This document shows, in pieces, positions 7,867-15,863 of a stretch of DNA of 42,071 nt. Source of the DNA: Flavobacteriaceae bacterium (GTDB lineage Bacteria; Bacteroidota; Bacteroidia; Flavobacteriales; Flavobacteriaceae); NCBI GenBank assembly GCA_009926065.1, contig RFPP01000017.1:1-42071 (forward strand). The letters run 5' to 3'. The first letter of the stretch is position 1, and each line of letters opens with the position of its first letter. The position numbers and the translations under genes are program-made. A model generated the notes under the pieces. That model ran no database searches. It saw only the letters and a list, made by a program, of their open reading frames with translations, and was not told where the DNA came from.

Positions 7867-8916
7867 TTAACTTAATTCCATATATTCCTCTTCTATAAAA
7901 TTAAAAATAACTTTTGGAAATGGAAAATTCTTAATATTATTTTTATTTACTGAGCTTAAAATTACCCCTTTAACTTTAACTTTCCAAAAATTAATATTTA
8001 AATGTTGATGTGATAATTTATGTATTTTCCCTTTAACATTTATATTTGAAATGCTATTTATATGGTATTCTTTATTGTATTTATCTAATATTAATTTAGA
8101 AATAGCATCCAAATTTAATTCTGTATCTGTTTCTATAAGTGGAAATTCATATAAATTTTGCCAAATTTCCTTTTGAGTTCTTTTCTGAATAAGTGTATTT
8201 GAATATTCATCTTCAAAAACTATATAATTAAAAAAGCGATTACTAATTTTGATTTTCTTGTTTTTCACCGGTAGAGTTTGTACTTTTTTCTTTTGAAACG
8301 CAGCACAACTAGTAATGAAAATACAATTAAAACAATTTGGATTTTTTGGAATACATTGTATAGCTCCAAATTCCATGATGGCCTGGTTGAAAGTTGCTGG
8401 ATTATTTTTTGGAATTAATGCTAACGCCATTTCAGAAAACTCTTTTTTAGCTATTGATGACGAAATATCGGTTTCTATATCGAAATATCTGGAAAGCACT
8501 CTAAATACATTTCCATCAACTACCGGAACGGCTTCATTAAAAGAAAAAGAAGCTATTGCTGCAGCAGTATATTCCCCAATCCCTTTTAATTTTAAAAGTT
8601 CATAATAATTATTAGGAAATTCTCCTTTTAATTCATTCGCAATATATTGCGCAGTAAAATGAAGATTTCTAGCTCTTGAATAATATCCTAACCCTTGCCA
8701 ATGCTTTAGAACTTTTTCCTCAGGCGCCTTTGCTAAATCAAAAACTGTAGGAAATACATTAATAAAATCTAAATAATAAGGTAACCCTTGTGCTACTCTA
8801 GTTTGTTGAAGCATAATTTCTGATATCCAAATATTATATGGATTACGGGTATTTCGCCAAGGCAAATCCCTTTTATTTTTTAAATACCAATGAATTAATG
8901 TGTTAGAAAAAATCAC
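7867..8916 (-). CDS. mutY: A/G-specific adenine glycosylase
   Basis: Removes adenine mispaired with 8-oxoguanine in base excision repair. The 349-residue protein has the catalytic glutamate E33 in WISEIMLQQTRV, a helix-hairpin-helix GIGEYTAAAIASF (about 112-124) and the catalytic aspartate D134 in VVDGNVFRV. The [4Fe-4S] cluster cysteines C188, C195, C198 and C204 have the canonical C-x6-C-x2-C-x5-C spacing. The C-terminal third (about 225-349) corresponds to the NUDIX-like 8-oxoG recognition domain, with KLSHQHLNI. The start codon is GTG at 8914-8916. It is divergent from the HU gene. Confidence 0.97.
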   Translation of the reverse strand: MIFSNTLIHWYLKNKRDLPWRNTRNPYNIWISEIMLQQTRVAQGLPYYLDFINVFPTVFDLAKAPEEKVLKHWQGLGYYSRARNLHFTAQYIANELKGEFPNNYYELLKLKGIGEYTAAAIASFSFNEAVPVVDGNVFRVLSRYFDIETDISSSIAKKEFSEMALALIPKNNPATFNQAIMEFGAIQCIPKNPNCFNCIFITSCAAFQKKKVQTLPVKNKKIKISNRFFNYIVFEDEYSNTLIQKRTQKEIWQNLYEFPLIETDTELNLDAISKLILDKYNKEYHINSISNINVKGKIHKLSHQHLNINFWKVKVKGVILSSVNKNNIKNFPFPKVIFNFIEEEYMELS

Positions 8917-8934
8917 AATCTTTTATTTAGAATA

Positions 8935-8942
8935 CAAAAGTA
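8935..8942 (-). promoter_or_regulatory. -7 element for mutY
   Basis: TACTTTTG on the minus strand matches TAnnTTTG and sits 18 bp before the GTG start, implying a very short leader of about 12-15 nt. No TTG is present at the -33 position. Confidence 0.45.
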
Positions 8943-8976
8943 AATTTTTATGTTGTTAAATTTTAATGGTTTATGC

Positions 8977-9008
8977 TTGAATATTTGTTTTTTTAATTCA
9001 TATATTTG
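8977..9008 (+). promoter_or_regulatory. Promoter of the HU/bL38-like operon
   Basis: TTG (8977-8979), a 21-bp spacer and TATATTTG (9001-9008) give a full Bacteroidota promoter. The expected start near 9013 leaves a leader of about 37 nt that is A-rich and has no Shine-Dalgarno sequence before ATG 9050. Confidence 0.75.
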
Positions 9009-9049
9009 CAACCTCAAAAAAAGTAGAACTATATTAATTTATAAAGAAA

Positions 9050-9340
9050 ATGACGAAAGCAGATATCGTAGCAAAAATTTCGGAAAAACTAGGTCTTGAA
9101 AAAGGAGATGTTCAAGCAACAGTTGAAGCATTCATGGAAGAGGTTAAAAACTCTTTAGAAAATGGAAATAATGTATATTTAAGAGGTTTTGGTAGTTTTA
9201 TTATCAAAACACGAGCAGAAAAAACAGGACGAAATATTTCCAAAAACACTACAATTAAAATTCCTGCTCACAATATACCCGCTTTTAAACCTGCAAAAGT
9301 ATTTGTTGAAGGAGTAAAAACTAATAACAAAACAAAATAA
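9050..9340 (+). CDS. HU/IHF-family DNA-binding protein
   Basis: Small dimeric nucleoid protein that bends DNA. The 96-residue sequence starts MTKADIVAKISEKLGL and contains the family core VYLRGFGSFIIKTRAEKTGR followed by the beta-arm NISKNTTIKIPAHNIPAFKP with its conserved proline. The C-terminus is basic (VKTNNKTK). A strong promoter lies 42 bp upstream and a 30-codon basic gene follows 29 bp downstream on the same strand, so the two are probably co-transcribed up to the hairpin at 9452-9480. HU and IHF subunits cannot be separated from the sequence alone. Confidence 0.96.
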   Translation: MTKADIVAKISEKLGLEKGDVQATVEAFMEEVKNSLENGNNVYLRGFGSFIIKTRAEKTGRNISKNTTIKIPAHNIPAFKPAKVFVEGVKTNNKTK

Positions 9341-9369
9341 TTATTTATTAATCAATAAAAAAAAAAGAT

Positions 9370-9462
9370 ATGCCAAGCGGTAAAAAAAGAAAAAGACATA
9401 AGGTAGCGACTCACAAACGTAAAAAAAGAGCGAGAGCTAACCGTCACAAGAAGAAAAAGTAG
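9370..9462 (+). CDS. 30-residue highly basic protein, probable Bacteroidota-specific ribosomal protein (bL38 candidate)
   Basis: A short frame from ATG 9370 to TAG 9460-9462 encodes 30 residues beginning MPSGKKRKRHKVATHKRKKR. Twenty of 30 residues are Lys, Arg or His, arranged in three basic blocks, and there are no acidic residues. This composition is typical of small rRNA-buried ribosomal proteins. It follows HU by 29 bp, has an A-rich upstream sequence (AAAAAAAAAGAT) as in other genes here, and ends inside a perfect terminator-like hairpin that overlaps its stop codon. From memory, a novel ribosomal protein named bL38 was reported in the F. johnsoniae ribosome structure; identity with this gene is my inference and unchecked. 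It is easily missed by length filters. Confidence 0.72.
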   Translation: MPSGKKRKRHKVATHKRKKRARANRHKKKK

Positions 9463-9480
9463 TTTAACACTACTTTTTCT
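9452..9480 (+). terminator. Hairpin terminator overlapping the stop codon of the 30-codon gene
   Basis: A perfect 12-bp stem AGAAAAAGTAGT (9452-9463) / ACTACTTTTTCT (9469-9480) with a 5-base loop TTAAC. The left arm includes the last codons and the TAG stop. The T-rich right arm supplies the uridines, though no long T-run follows, so strength is uncertain. It separates the HU unit from the RNase G/E gene. Confidence 0.65.
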
Positions 9481-9509
9481 ATTTAAGCATAACCAAGTTC
9501 ATTGAAATT

Positions 9510-9561
9510 GAGATTTAGTAATTTAGATAGCAAATTTGAAAAATCTAAAAATCAAAATCTC
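9510..9561. repeat. Imperfect 18-nt inverted repeat upstream of the RNase gene
   Basis: The left arm 9510-9527 (GAGATTTAGTAATTTAGA) and right arm 9544-9561 (TCTAAAAATCAAAATCTC) are complementary at most positions, with a 16-bp spacer. It is AT-rich intergenic sequence resembling the spacer before atpE. Confidence 0.55.
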
Positions 9562-9611
9562 ACCGGGTTCAAAACCTGTTAAAATATTGTTTAATCCATC
9601 CTTACTCGAAA

Positions 9612-9667
9612 GTTGATGGTTGATAGTTTCTAGTTGATGGATTTCCCAACAACCGACAACCATCAAC
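9612..9667. repeat. GTTGATGGTTG-type inverted repeat
   Basis: GTTGATGGTTG (9612-9622) and CAACCATCAAC (9657-9667) are perfect 11-nt inverted arms separated by 34 bp. Further GTTGATGG and CAACCGACAACC units lie inside and beside them. The same sequence family occurs at 37719-37789 between atpG and atpA, with the shared core GGTTGATAGTT, so this is an interspersed intergenic repeat in this genome. Confidence 0.65.
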
Positions 9668-9700
9668 CGACAACCAAAAGTTCGGATAAAAATTTACAGC

Positions 9701-11245
9701 GTGAATAAAGAATTAATCATCAGATCTAGTTCTGAAGCCGTAGATTTTGCCTTATTAAAAGATGGAAAACTAATTGAATTACACAAGGAAAAAGAAAAAA
9801 GCAATTTTCAAGTTGGTGATATTTTTATTGCTAAAATAAGAAAACCAGTTGCTGGACTAAACGCTGCTTTTGTAAACGTAGGCCACGATAAAGATGCCTT
9901 TTTACATTATCACGATTTAGGACCTAATCTTGCTTCCCAATTGAAGTTCATAAAACTTGTAAGCGCAGGTAAAATAAAGGATTTCAACCTTAAAAACTTT
10001 CAGTTTGAAAAAGAAATTGACAAAGATGGAACCGTCTTAGATATACTAAGTCCAAACCAGTCAATTTTAGTACAAGTCGTAAAAGAACCAATATCTACAA
10101 AAGGACCAAGAATTAGCTCTGAGCTCTCTCTTGCCGGAAGATTTATTGTTCTCGTTCCCTTTTCTGACCGAGTTTCTGTTTCACAAAAAATAGAATCTAA
10201 AACAGAAAAAGATCGTTTGAAACGATTGGTGCAATCCATCAAACCTAAAGGATTTGGAGTTATTGTGAGAACAGTAGCCGAAGGCAAAAATACAGCCGAA
10301 TTAGAAAAAGATTTGCAGAACCTGCTAGGCAGATGGACTGCAATGTGTAAAAAATTACCAACCGCTCATCATCCGTCCAAAATACTGGGAGAACTTAATA
10401 AAGCTTCTTCTATATTAAGAGACGTATTTAATGATACCTTCACTGGAATTCATATAGATGATGAAGAGTTGTACAACCAAACTAAGGACTATTTACAGGA
10501 AATAGCTCCCTCAAAATCATCAATCGTAAAGTTTTATCAATCTAACGACACTCCAATTTTCGAGAAATACAATATAGAGAGACAAATCAAAACTTCATTT
10601 GGAAAAAATGTTTCGATGAGCAAAGGTGCTTATCTAATCATTGAACACACCGAAGCGCTTCACGTTATAGACGTGAATAGCGGAAATCGTTCCAATAAAT
10701 CTTCTAATCAAGAAGAAACAGCCATGGAAGTAAATATGATTGCTGCCGCAGAAATCGCCAGACAATTACGTCTGCGTGATATGGGAGGAATTATAGTAGT
10801 AGATTTTATCGATTTATCTGATCCAGAAAACAGAAAGGTGTTATACGACTTCTTAAAAGAAGAAATGAGCGATGACAAGGCAAAACATAAAATATTACCC
10901 CCAAGTAAATTTGGATTAGTCCAAATAACAAGACAAAGGGTTCGACCAGAAGTTAATATTGAAACTAGAGAAGAAGATCCCAACAATGAAAAAGGGGATA
11001 TTGAAGCTCCAATTTTAATTATCGACAGAATTATTTCTGATCTTGATAGAATTGTAAAAATACAGCCAAATGTAGTACTTAACGTGCACCCATTTGTAGG
11101 CGCCTACCTTACTAAAGGATTCCCATCCATCCGTTCAAAATGGTTTTTTGAATATAAAAAATGGGTAAAAATAATACCACGTGACGCTTACACGTACTTT
11201 GAATACCATTTCTTCGATAAAAAAGGAAATGTTATTAATGATTAA
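9701..11245 (+). CDS. rng: Ribonuclease G/E family endoribonuclease
   Basis: Single-strand endoribonuclease for rRNA maturation and mRNA decay. The 514-residue protein starts with GTG (MNKELIIRSSSEAVDFALL). An S1 RNA-binding domain lies at about 36-130 (GDIFIAKIRKPVAGLNAAFVNVG). The catalytic region follows with metal-binding aspartates D324 (HVIDVNSGN) and D368 (IIVVDFIDLSD), and the 5'-sensor/RNase H-like part lies between. It lacks the CPxC zinc-link motif that joins dimers in E. coli RNase E/G: the only cysteine is C216. At that place the protein reads QITRQRVRPEVNIETREEDP. It is closer in size to RNase G than E. It ends at a strong terminator. Confidence 0.94.
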   Translation: MNKELIIRSSSEAVDFALLKDGKLIELHKEKEKSNFQVGDIFIAKIRKPVAGLNAAFVNVGHDKDAFLHYHDLGPNLASQLKFIKLVSAGKIKDFNLKNFQFEKEIDKDGTVLDILSPNQSILVQVVKEPISTKGPRISSELSLAGRFIVLVPFSDRVSVSQKIESKTEKDRLKRLVQSIKPKGFGVIVRTVAEGKNTAELEKDLQNLLGRWTAMCKKLPTAHHPSKILGELNKASSILRDVFNDTFTGIHIDDEELYNQTKDYLQEIAPSKSSIVKFYQSNDTPIFEKYNIERQIKTSFGKNVSMSKGAYLIIEHTEALHVIDVNSGNRSNKSSNQEETAMEVNMIAAAEIARQLRLRDMGGIIVVDFIDLSDPENRKVLYDFLKEEMSDDKAKHKILPPSKFGLVQITRQRVRPEVNIETREEDPNNEKGDIEAPILIIDRIISDLDRIVKIQPNVVLNVHPFVGAYLTKGFPSIRSKWFFEYKKWVKIIPRDAYTYFEYHFFDKKGNVIND

Positions 11246-11248
11246 AAC

Positions 11249-11284
11249 AAAAACCGCTATTCTTTCTCGAATAGCGGTTTTTTT
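11249..11284. terminator. Bidirectional Rho-independent terminator
   Basis: A 13-bp stem (11249-11261 / 11270-11282) built on AAAACCGCTATT and AATAGCGGTTTT with an 8-base loop. A T-run follows on the plus strand and an A-run precedes it, so it can serve both the RNase gene and the converging nrdA. Confidence 0.9.
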
Positions 11285-11307
11285 ATGAACTACTGTGAGA
11301 TAAAATA

Positions 11308-13734
11308 TTAACTACCGCACATTTCGCAATCTTCAGGACCTGCATTTTTAGCCATTTCTATCATTTCTCTGTACTCTTCAGGGGTCATTTCTACTGTTTG
11401 AGTTTCTACAGGGGAGGCAACTGGTTCTTTTACTTCTTGCTGTAAAACTTCGATAGGTTCTGCTTTTTTATCATTATTTAAAGTAAATTTAATAGCGTCA
11501 ACTGCCGCTTTGGTTCTTAAATAATACATTCCTGTTTTTAATCCTGATTGCCATGCATAAAAGTGCATTGAGGTTAATTTTGAATAATTAGCATTTTGCA
11601 TGAATAAATTCAACGATTGTGATTGATCTACAAAATAACCTCTTTGACGAGACATATCAATAATGTCTTTCATAGACATTTCCCAAACTGTTTTGTATAA
11701 ATCCTTTAAGTGTTGGGGAATATTTAAGTTCTGAACTGATCCGTTTTCACGCATTAATTCTTGTTTCAAAGTCTCGTTCCAAAGTCCTAGTTTTACTAAG
11801 TCTTCCAATAAATGTTTATTAACTACAATAAACTCCCCTGAAAGAACTCTACGAGTATAAATATTTGAAGTGTACGGTTCAAAAGCTTCGTTATTTCCTA
11901 ATATTTGTGAAGTTGAAGCGGTTGGCATTGGCGCGACTAAAAGTGAGTTTCTCACCCCGTTTTTCATCACTTCTTTTCGTAAAGCTCCCCAATCCCATCG
12001 TCCTGAAAGCTCCTCGTCTTTCAATCCCCAAAGGTTGTGTTGGAATTCCCCTTGTGATATCGGAGACCCTTCATAGCTAGAATAAGGTCCTTCTTCTTTG
12101 GCCATTTCCATCGATGCAGTTACCGCCGCAAAATAGAGTGTTTCGAAAATTTCTTGATTCAATTTCTTGGCCTCATCACTTGTAAACGGCATTCGCAACA
12201 TGATGAATGCATCTGCCAATCCTTGAACTCCTAATCCAATTGGTCGGTGGCGTTTATTAGAATTTTCACCCTCTTTAACAGGATAATAATTTCGGTCTAT
12301 AACTTTATTCAAGTTTCTGGTTACTCGTTTGGTAACCGTGTATAACAAATCGTGATTAAATTTTCCTTCTTCAACAAACATAGGTAAAGAAATTGAAGCC
12401 AAATTACAAACAGCAATTTCATCTTTCGAAGTATATTCAAGAATTTCAGTACATAAATTTGAAGAACGAATTGTGCCTAAATTTTTCTGATTTGATTTTC
12501 TATTAGCAGCATCTTTATAAAGCATATACGGAGTTCCTGTTTCAATTTGTGATTCTAGAATTTTTTCCCACAACTCGTGTGCTTTAATTGTTTTTCTCCC
12601 TTTTCCAGCTGCCTCATATGAAGTATATAAAGCTTCGAATTCATCTCCATAAACATCATAAAGTCCTGGACATTCGTTTGGACACATTAAAGTCCAATTT
12701 CCATCTTCTTGAACACGTTTCATGAATAAATCGGAGGTCCACATTGCAAAAAACAAATCTCTTGCACGCATTTCTTCTTTTCCTGTATTCTTTTTCAAAT
12801 CTAGAAAATCGAAAATATCGGCATGCCAAGTTTCAATATATATTGCAAAACTCCCTTTTCGTTTTCCTCCACCTTGATCTACGTAACGAGCAGTATCATT
12901 GAAAACTCTTAACATAGGAACAATCCCATTTGATGTTCCATTTGTGCCTCGAATGTATGATCCTGTGGCACGTACATTGTGAATTGAAAGTCCAATTCCT
13001 CCAGCCGATTGTGAAATTTTTGCCGTTTGTTTTAATGTATCATAAATTCCATCAATACTATCATCTTGCATCGCTAACAGGAAACATGAAGACATTTGTG
13101 GTTTTGGGGTACCCGCATTAAATAAGGTTGGCGTGGCGTGGGTGAAGAATTTTTTCGACATTAAGTCATAAGTTTCAATCACCGATTTCAAATCGTCTAA
13201 GTGAATTCCAACCGAAACACGCATAAGCATGTGCTGTGGACGCTCGACAATTTTTCCATTAATTCTCAATAAATACGAACGTTCTAAGGTTTTAAACCCG
13301 AAGTAATCATAATTAAAATCTCTGTTGTAAATGATGTGTGAATCCAAAAATTCCGCATTATCCATGATCACTTTGTGTACCTCTTCTGAAATTAAAGGCG
13401 CAGAAAGACCATTTCTAGGATTTACGTAATTGTACATATCGTTCATGGTTTCCGAGAACGATTTTTTGGTATTGGAATGCAAATTAGAAATTGCAATACG
13501 CGCTGCTAATTGTGCATAATCAGGATGTGCAATGGTCATTGACGCTGCAGTTTCTGCAGCTAAATTATCCAATTCTGACGTAGAAACTCCATCGTATAGC
13601 CCTTCTATTACTCGCATTGCGACTTTTACTGCATCCACTAAATCGTTTAAACCATAGCATAGTTTTTTAATTCTATCCGTGATTTTGTCGAACATTACTG
13701 GCTCTTTATGGCCATCTCTCTTTACTACGTACAT
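11308..13734 (-). CDS. nrdA: Ribonucleoside-diphosphate reductase, alpha subunit (class Ia)
   Basis: Large subunit that reduces NDPs to dNDPs. Of 808 residues, an N-terminal ATP-cone (about 1-90) begins [20 protein letters not shown], so it is probably feedback-controlled by dATP. Active-site residues are C217 (MSSCFLL) and C443 (AVCNLAS) as the redox pair, and N426/C428/E430 in NLCTE, with C428 the thiyl radical cysteine. The C-terminal tail ends EDCEMCGS, the swinging CxxC that accepts electrons from thioredoxin. It lies 204 bp downstream of nrdB; the gap holds a structured repeat. The order nrdB then nrdA is the reverse of E. coli. Confidence 0.97.
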   Translation of the reverse strand: MYVVKRDGHKEPVMFDKITDRIKKLCYGLNDLVDAVKVAMRVIEGLYDGVSTSELDNLAAETAASMTIAHPDYAQLAARIAISNLHSNTKKSFSETMNDMYNYVNPRNGLSAPLISEEVHKVIMDNAEFLDSHIIYNRDFNYDYFGFKTLERSYLLRINGKIVERPQHMLMRVSVGIHLDDLKSVIETYDLMSKKFFTHATPTLFNAGTPKPQMSSCFLLAMQDDSIDGIYDTLKQTAKISQSAGGIGLSIHNVRATGSYIRGTNGTSNGIVPMLRVFNDTARYVDQGGGKRKGSFAIYIETWHADIFDFLDLKKNTGKEEMRARDLFFAMWTSDLFMKRVQEDGNWTLMCPNECPGLYDVYGDEFEALYTSYEAAGKGRKTIKAHELWEKILESQIETGTPYMLYKDAANRKSNQKNLGTIRSSNLCTEILEYTSKDEIAVCNLASISLPMFVEEGKFNHDLLYTVTKRVTRNLNKVIDRNYYPVKEGENSNKRHRPIGLGVQGLADAFIMLRMPFTSDEAKKLNQEIFETLYFAAVTASMEMAKEEGPYSSYEGSPISQGEFQHNLWGLKDEELSGRWDWGALRKEVMKNGVRNSLLVAPMPTASTSQILGNNEAFEPYTSNIYTRRVLSGEFIVVNKHLLEDLVKLGLWNETLKQELMRENGSVQNLNIPQHLKDLYKTVWEMSMKDIIDMSRQRGYFVDQSQSLNLFMQNANYSKLTSMHFYAWQSGLKTGMYYLRTKAAVDAIKFTLNNDKKAEPIEVLQQEVKEPVASPVETQTVEMTPEEYREMIEMAKNAGPEDCEMCGS

Positions 13735-13797
13735 ATTTGTTTAATTTTTTTAAAACAGAAAATCCCTTCGCTGTTTTGGTTATTTGTAAAATTTTTT

Positions 13798-13872
13798 GGA
13801 GCTATTTCCAGCTATCCATTGCAATCCACGCTAAAAAGCGTGGGATTTCCATTACTATCTGGGCTAGAAGCT
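13798..13872. ncRNA. Structured flavobacterial repeat/RNA element (Flavo-1-like candidate) between nrdB and nrdA
   Basis: Within the 204-bp nrdB-nrdA gap, the plus strand shows GGAGCTATTTCCAGCTATCC, then a 10-bp hairpin with one bulge (13823-13832 / 13837-13847, loop AAAA), then GGATTTCC and GGGCTAG. TCCAG (13807-13811) can pair with CTGGG (13859-13863), and AGCT units at both ends can pair too, giving a nested multi-helix structure. I recall very similar GGAGCTATTTCC...GGGCTAG elements as frequent interspersed sequences in Flavobacterium, possibly the Rfam Flavo-1 motif; that name is from memory and unverified. The strand is uncertain, and on the plus strand it would be antisense to the operon. 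Confidence 0.5.
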
Positions 13873-13938
13873 GCAGATGCATTGGTAATTTCGAATAATC
13901 ATTCCAAAATGGAACTTTGAATGGTTTAGAATTTTTTA

Positions 13939-14916
13939 TTAAAAATCAGCGTCGAAACTAATTTTTTGAGCATGAGAATCGGTATTCATAACTCCTGATT
14001 TTTGATATTCTGCCACTTTCTTTTCGAAGAAATTGGTTTTTCCTTGAAGGGAAATCATATCCATAAAATCAAAAGGATTTGAGGTGTTATATTCTCTATC
14101 GCAACCTAATTCAACTAATAATCTGTCAGCAACAAACTCTAAATATTGAGTCATTAAAGCGGCATTCATACCTATTAAACTTACAGGGAGAGATTCAGTA
14201 ATAAACTCTCTTTCAATATTTAAAGCGTCTACAATTATCTCACGTATTCTAGATTTAGGCACTTTATTTACCAAATGGTTGTTGTGTAAATGCACTGCAA
14301 AATCACAGTGAACACCTTCGTCTCTAGAAATTAACTCGTTTGAAAATGTTAATCCCGGCATCAAACCGCGTTTTTTTAACCAGTAAATTGAACAAAATGC
14401 TCCTGAAAAGAAAATACCTTCTACCGCTGCAAATGCAATCAATCTCTCTGCAAAAGAATCAGATTCGATCCATCTTAATGCCCAATCTCCTTTTTTCTTA
14501 ATTGCAGGAAAAACATCTAGAGCATTGAATAATTCTTCTCTTTCAATTTCATCTTTTACATAGGTATCAATTAATAATGAATAGGTTTCACTATGAATAT
14601 TTTCCATCATTATTTGAAAACCATAGAAGAATTTTGCTTCGGCATATTGTACTTCATTGACAAAGTTTTCAGCTAAGTTTTCATTTACAATTCCATCTGA
14701 AGCGGCAAAAAAAGCTAAAATGTGTTTAATAAAATAGCGTTCATCATCGTTTAATTTATTATTCCAATCATTGATGTCTTGAGATAAATCAATTTCTTCG
14801 GCAGTCCAAAAACTAGCCTCCATTTTCTTATACCATTCCCAAATGTCATGGTGTTTGATAGGAAAAATAACAAAGCGATTTTTGTTTTCTTGCAAAATTG
14901 GTTCTACTAATGCCAT
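13939..14916 (-). CDS. nrdB: Ribonucleoside-diphosphate reductase, beta subunit (class Ia)
   Basis: Small subunit that houses the di-iron tyrosyl radical. The 325-residue protein has the ferritin-like ligand set: D in [13 protein letters not shown] and H in ENIHSETY with the radical tyrosine in the same motif, E in VEGIFFSG, and E/H in RDEGVHCDF. The C-terminus ISFDADF matches the tail that docks into NrdA. It is the first gene of the nrdB-nrdA unit. Its upstream region carries two inverted TTATTCACA sites flanking a weak promoter. No ATP-cone is fused to this subunit. Confidence 0.97.
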   Translation of the reverse strand: MALVEPILQENKNRFVIFPIKHHDIWEWYKKMEASFWTAEEIDLSQDINDWNNKLNDDERYFIKHILAFFAASDGIVNENLAENFVNEVQYAEAKFFYGFQIMMENIHSETYSLLIDTYVKDEIEREELFNALDVFPAIKKKGDWALRWIESDSFAERLIAFAAVEGIFFSGAFCSIYWLKKRGLMPGLTFSNELISRDEGVHCDFAVHLHNNHLVNKVPKSRIREIIVDALNIEREFITESLPVSLIGMNAALMTQYLEFVADRLLVELGCDREYNTSNPFDFMDMISLQGKTNFFEKKVAEYQKSGVMNTDSHAQKISFDADF

Positions 14917-14971
14917 AATTGGTTGACTTTTATCTAATTAAAATGATAAATTATTATTAAAATCTGAATTA

Positions 14972-15020
14972 CAAAGATTGTGAATAATCGTGGTTTAAAA
15001 AAGTCAAACTTATTCACAAT
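14972..15020 (-). promoter_or_regulatory. Putative nrdB promoter with inverted DnaA-box-like sites
   Basis: Perfect inverted arms ATTGTGAATAA (14977-14987) and TTATTCACAAT (15010-15020) are separated by 22 bp. Each contains TTATTCACA, which fits the DnaA-box pattern TTWTNCACA. On the minus strand the first arm overlaps a one-mismatch -7 element AATCTTTG (14972-14979), and the second lies just beyond a TTG at 15005-15007. The spacer between TTG and -7 is 25 bp, longer than usual, so the promoter call itself is weak. The palindrome is certain; the binding protein is inferred. Confidence 0.5.
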
Positions 15021-15181
15021 TAGCATTAGTTTTTAACAATTATATCAACATTTTATGTTTTTATAATTTATGTTTAAATAATTGATAATCAAGTATTTAA
15101 AAAATAAATAAATTGTTTAAGCCCAGTAAAATAAAGGATTTTAATTTTTAAATTCGAAATAAAAAAAAGAAAATGGGTGAG

Positions 15182-15748
15182 TTATTTTTTTATTTCTTGA
15201 GCCACTTTTTCAAGTTCTGAATACCAGTCTTCACCAAACCGTCGAATTAAAGCTTCTTTGACAAATTTATAAACAGGAACTTCCAATTCTTTACCTAAAG
15301 AACAGGCGTCATCGCAAATGTCCCATTTATCATAATTAACCGCTGCAAATTCGGTAAAATCTTTAACACGAATTGGATATAAATGACAAGAAATAGGTTT
15401 TTTCCAGTTAATTACTCCTTGATTGTAGGCTTGTTCAATTCCACAAAGCGCAGTGGTTCCATCATAAATTACGTAAGCGCAATCTTTATCGTCAACTAAT
15501 GGCGTTTCTAATTCGCCTTCTTTACCTTTAGTCCATGTGCCTTGGGCTTCAATAACGTCTATCCCTTCTTTTCTTAAAAAAGGTTTGACTTTTGGGAAAA
15601 TAGAATCCATAATTAATGTTTCCTCTTGACTTAAAGGTGCTCCTGCATCTCCATCAACACAACAAGCTCCTTTACAGGAAGACAAATTACAAACAAATTC
15701 TTTTTCAAGAATATCCTCAGAAACTATGGTTTTTCCTATTTGAAACAT
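15182..15748 (-). CDS. DUF3109 family cysteine-rich protein
   Basis: A 188-residue cytoplasmic protein beginning MFQIGKTIVSEDILEKEF, which I recognise as the DUF3109 family common in Bacteroidota. It has nine cysteines: a first cluster in VCNLSSCKGACCVDGDAGAP, then DKDCAYV, ALCGIEQ, SCHLYPIRV and WDICDDACSLG. This suggests a metal or Fe-S binding role, related in style to the YkgJ cysteine cluster proteins. No function has been established to my knowledge. The -7 element sits so close to the ATG that the mRNA may be leaderless. It is divergent from marC. Confidence 0.85.
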   Translation of the reverse strand: MFQIGKTIVSEDILEKEFVCNLSSCKGACCVDGDAGAPLSQEETLIMDSIFPKVKPFLRKEGIDVIEAQGTWTKGKEGELETPLVDDKDCAYVIYDGTTALCGIEQAYNQGVINWKKPISCHLYPIRVKDFTEFAAVNYDKWDICDDACSLGKELEVPVYKFVKEALIRRFGEDWYSELEKVAQEIKK

Positions 15749-15752
15749 GGCG

Positions 15753-15760
15753 CAAATATA
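15753..15760 (-). promoter_or_regulatory. -7 element for the DUF3109 gene, abutting the start codon
   Basis: TATATTTG on the minus strand ends only 4 bp before the ATG at 15746-15748. Transcription should start at or within a few bases of the A of ATG. No TTG is seen at the -33 position. Confidence 0.5.
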
Positions 15761-15835
15761 ACTATTGTTTTGAATTGCCTCGAAAAATAATATAATAATA
15801 ACAAAAAATTACAGCTAATATCTTGCTAAATTAAC

Positions 15836-15843
15836 TACTTTTG
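15836..15843 (+). promoter_or_regulatory. -7 element for marC
   Basis: TACTTTTG matches TAnnTTTG and predicts a start near 15848, 16 bp before the marC ATG. No TTG was found at the expected -33 distance. Confidence 0.45.
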
Positions 15844-15863
15844 CACTATAAATCAGACATGTT

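Noticed and set aside
9561..9582. T-arm-like hairpin (CCGGG-TTCAAAA-CCTGT), possible tRNA remnant or attachment site
   Set aside because: Only four of five pairs form, and no acceptor or anticodon arms or second copy are visible.
13708..13920. Plus-strand 70-codon frame over the nrdB-nrdA gap
   Set aside because: It runs through the structured repeat and the nrdA start; no protein-like features.
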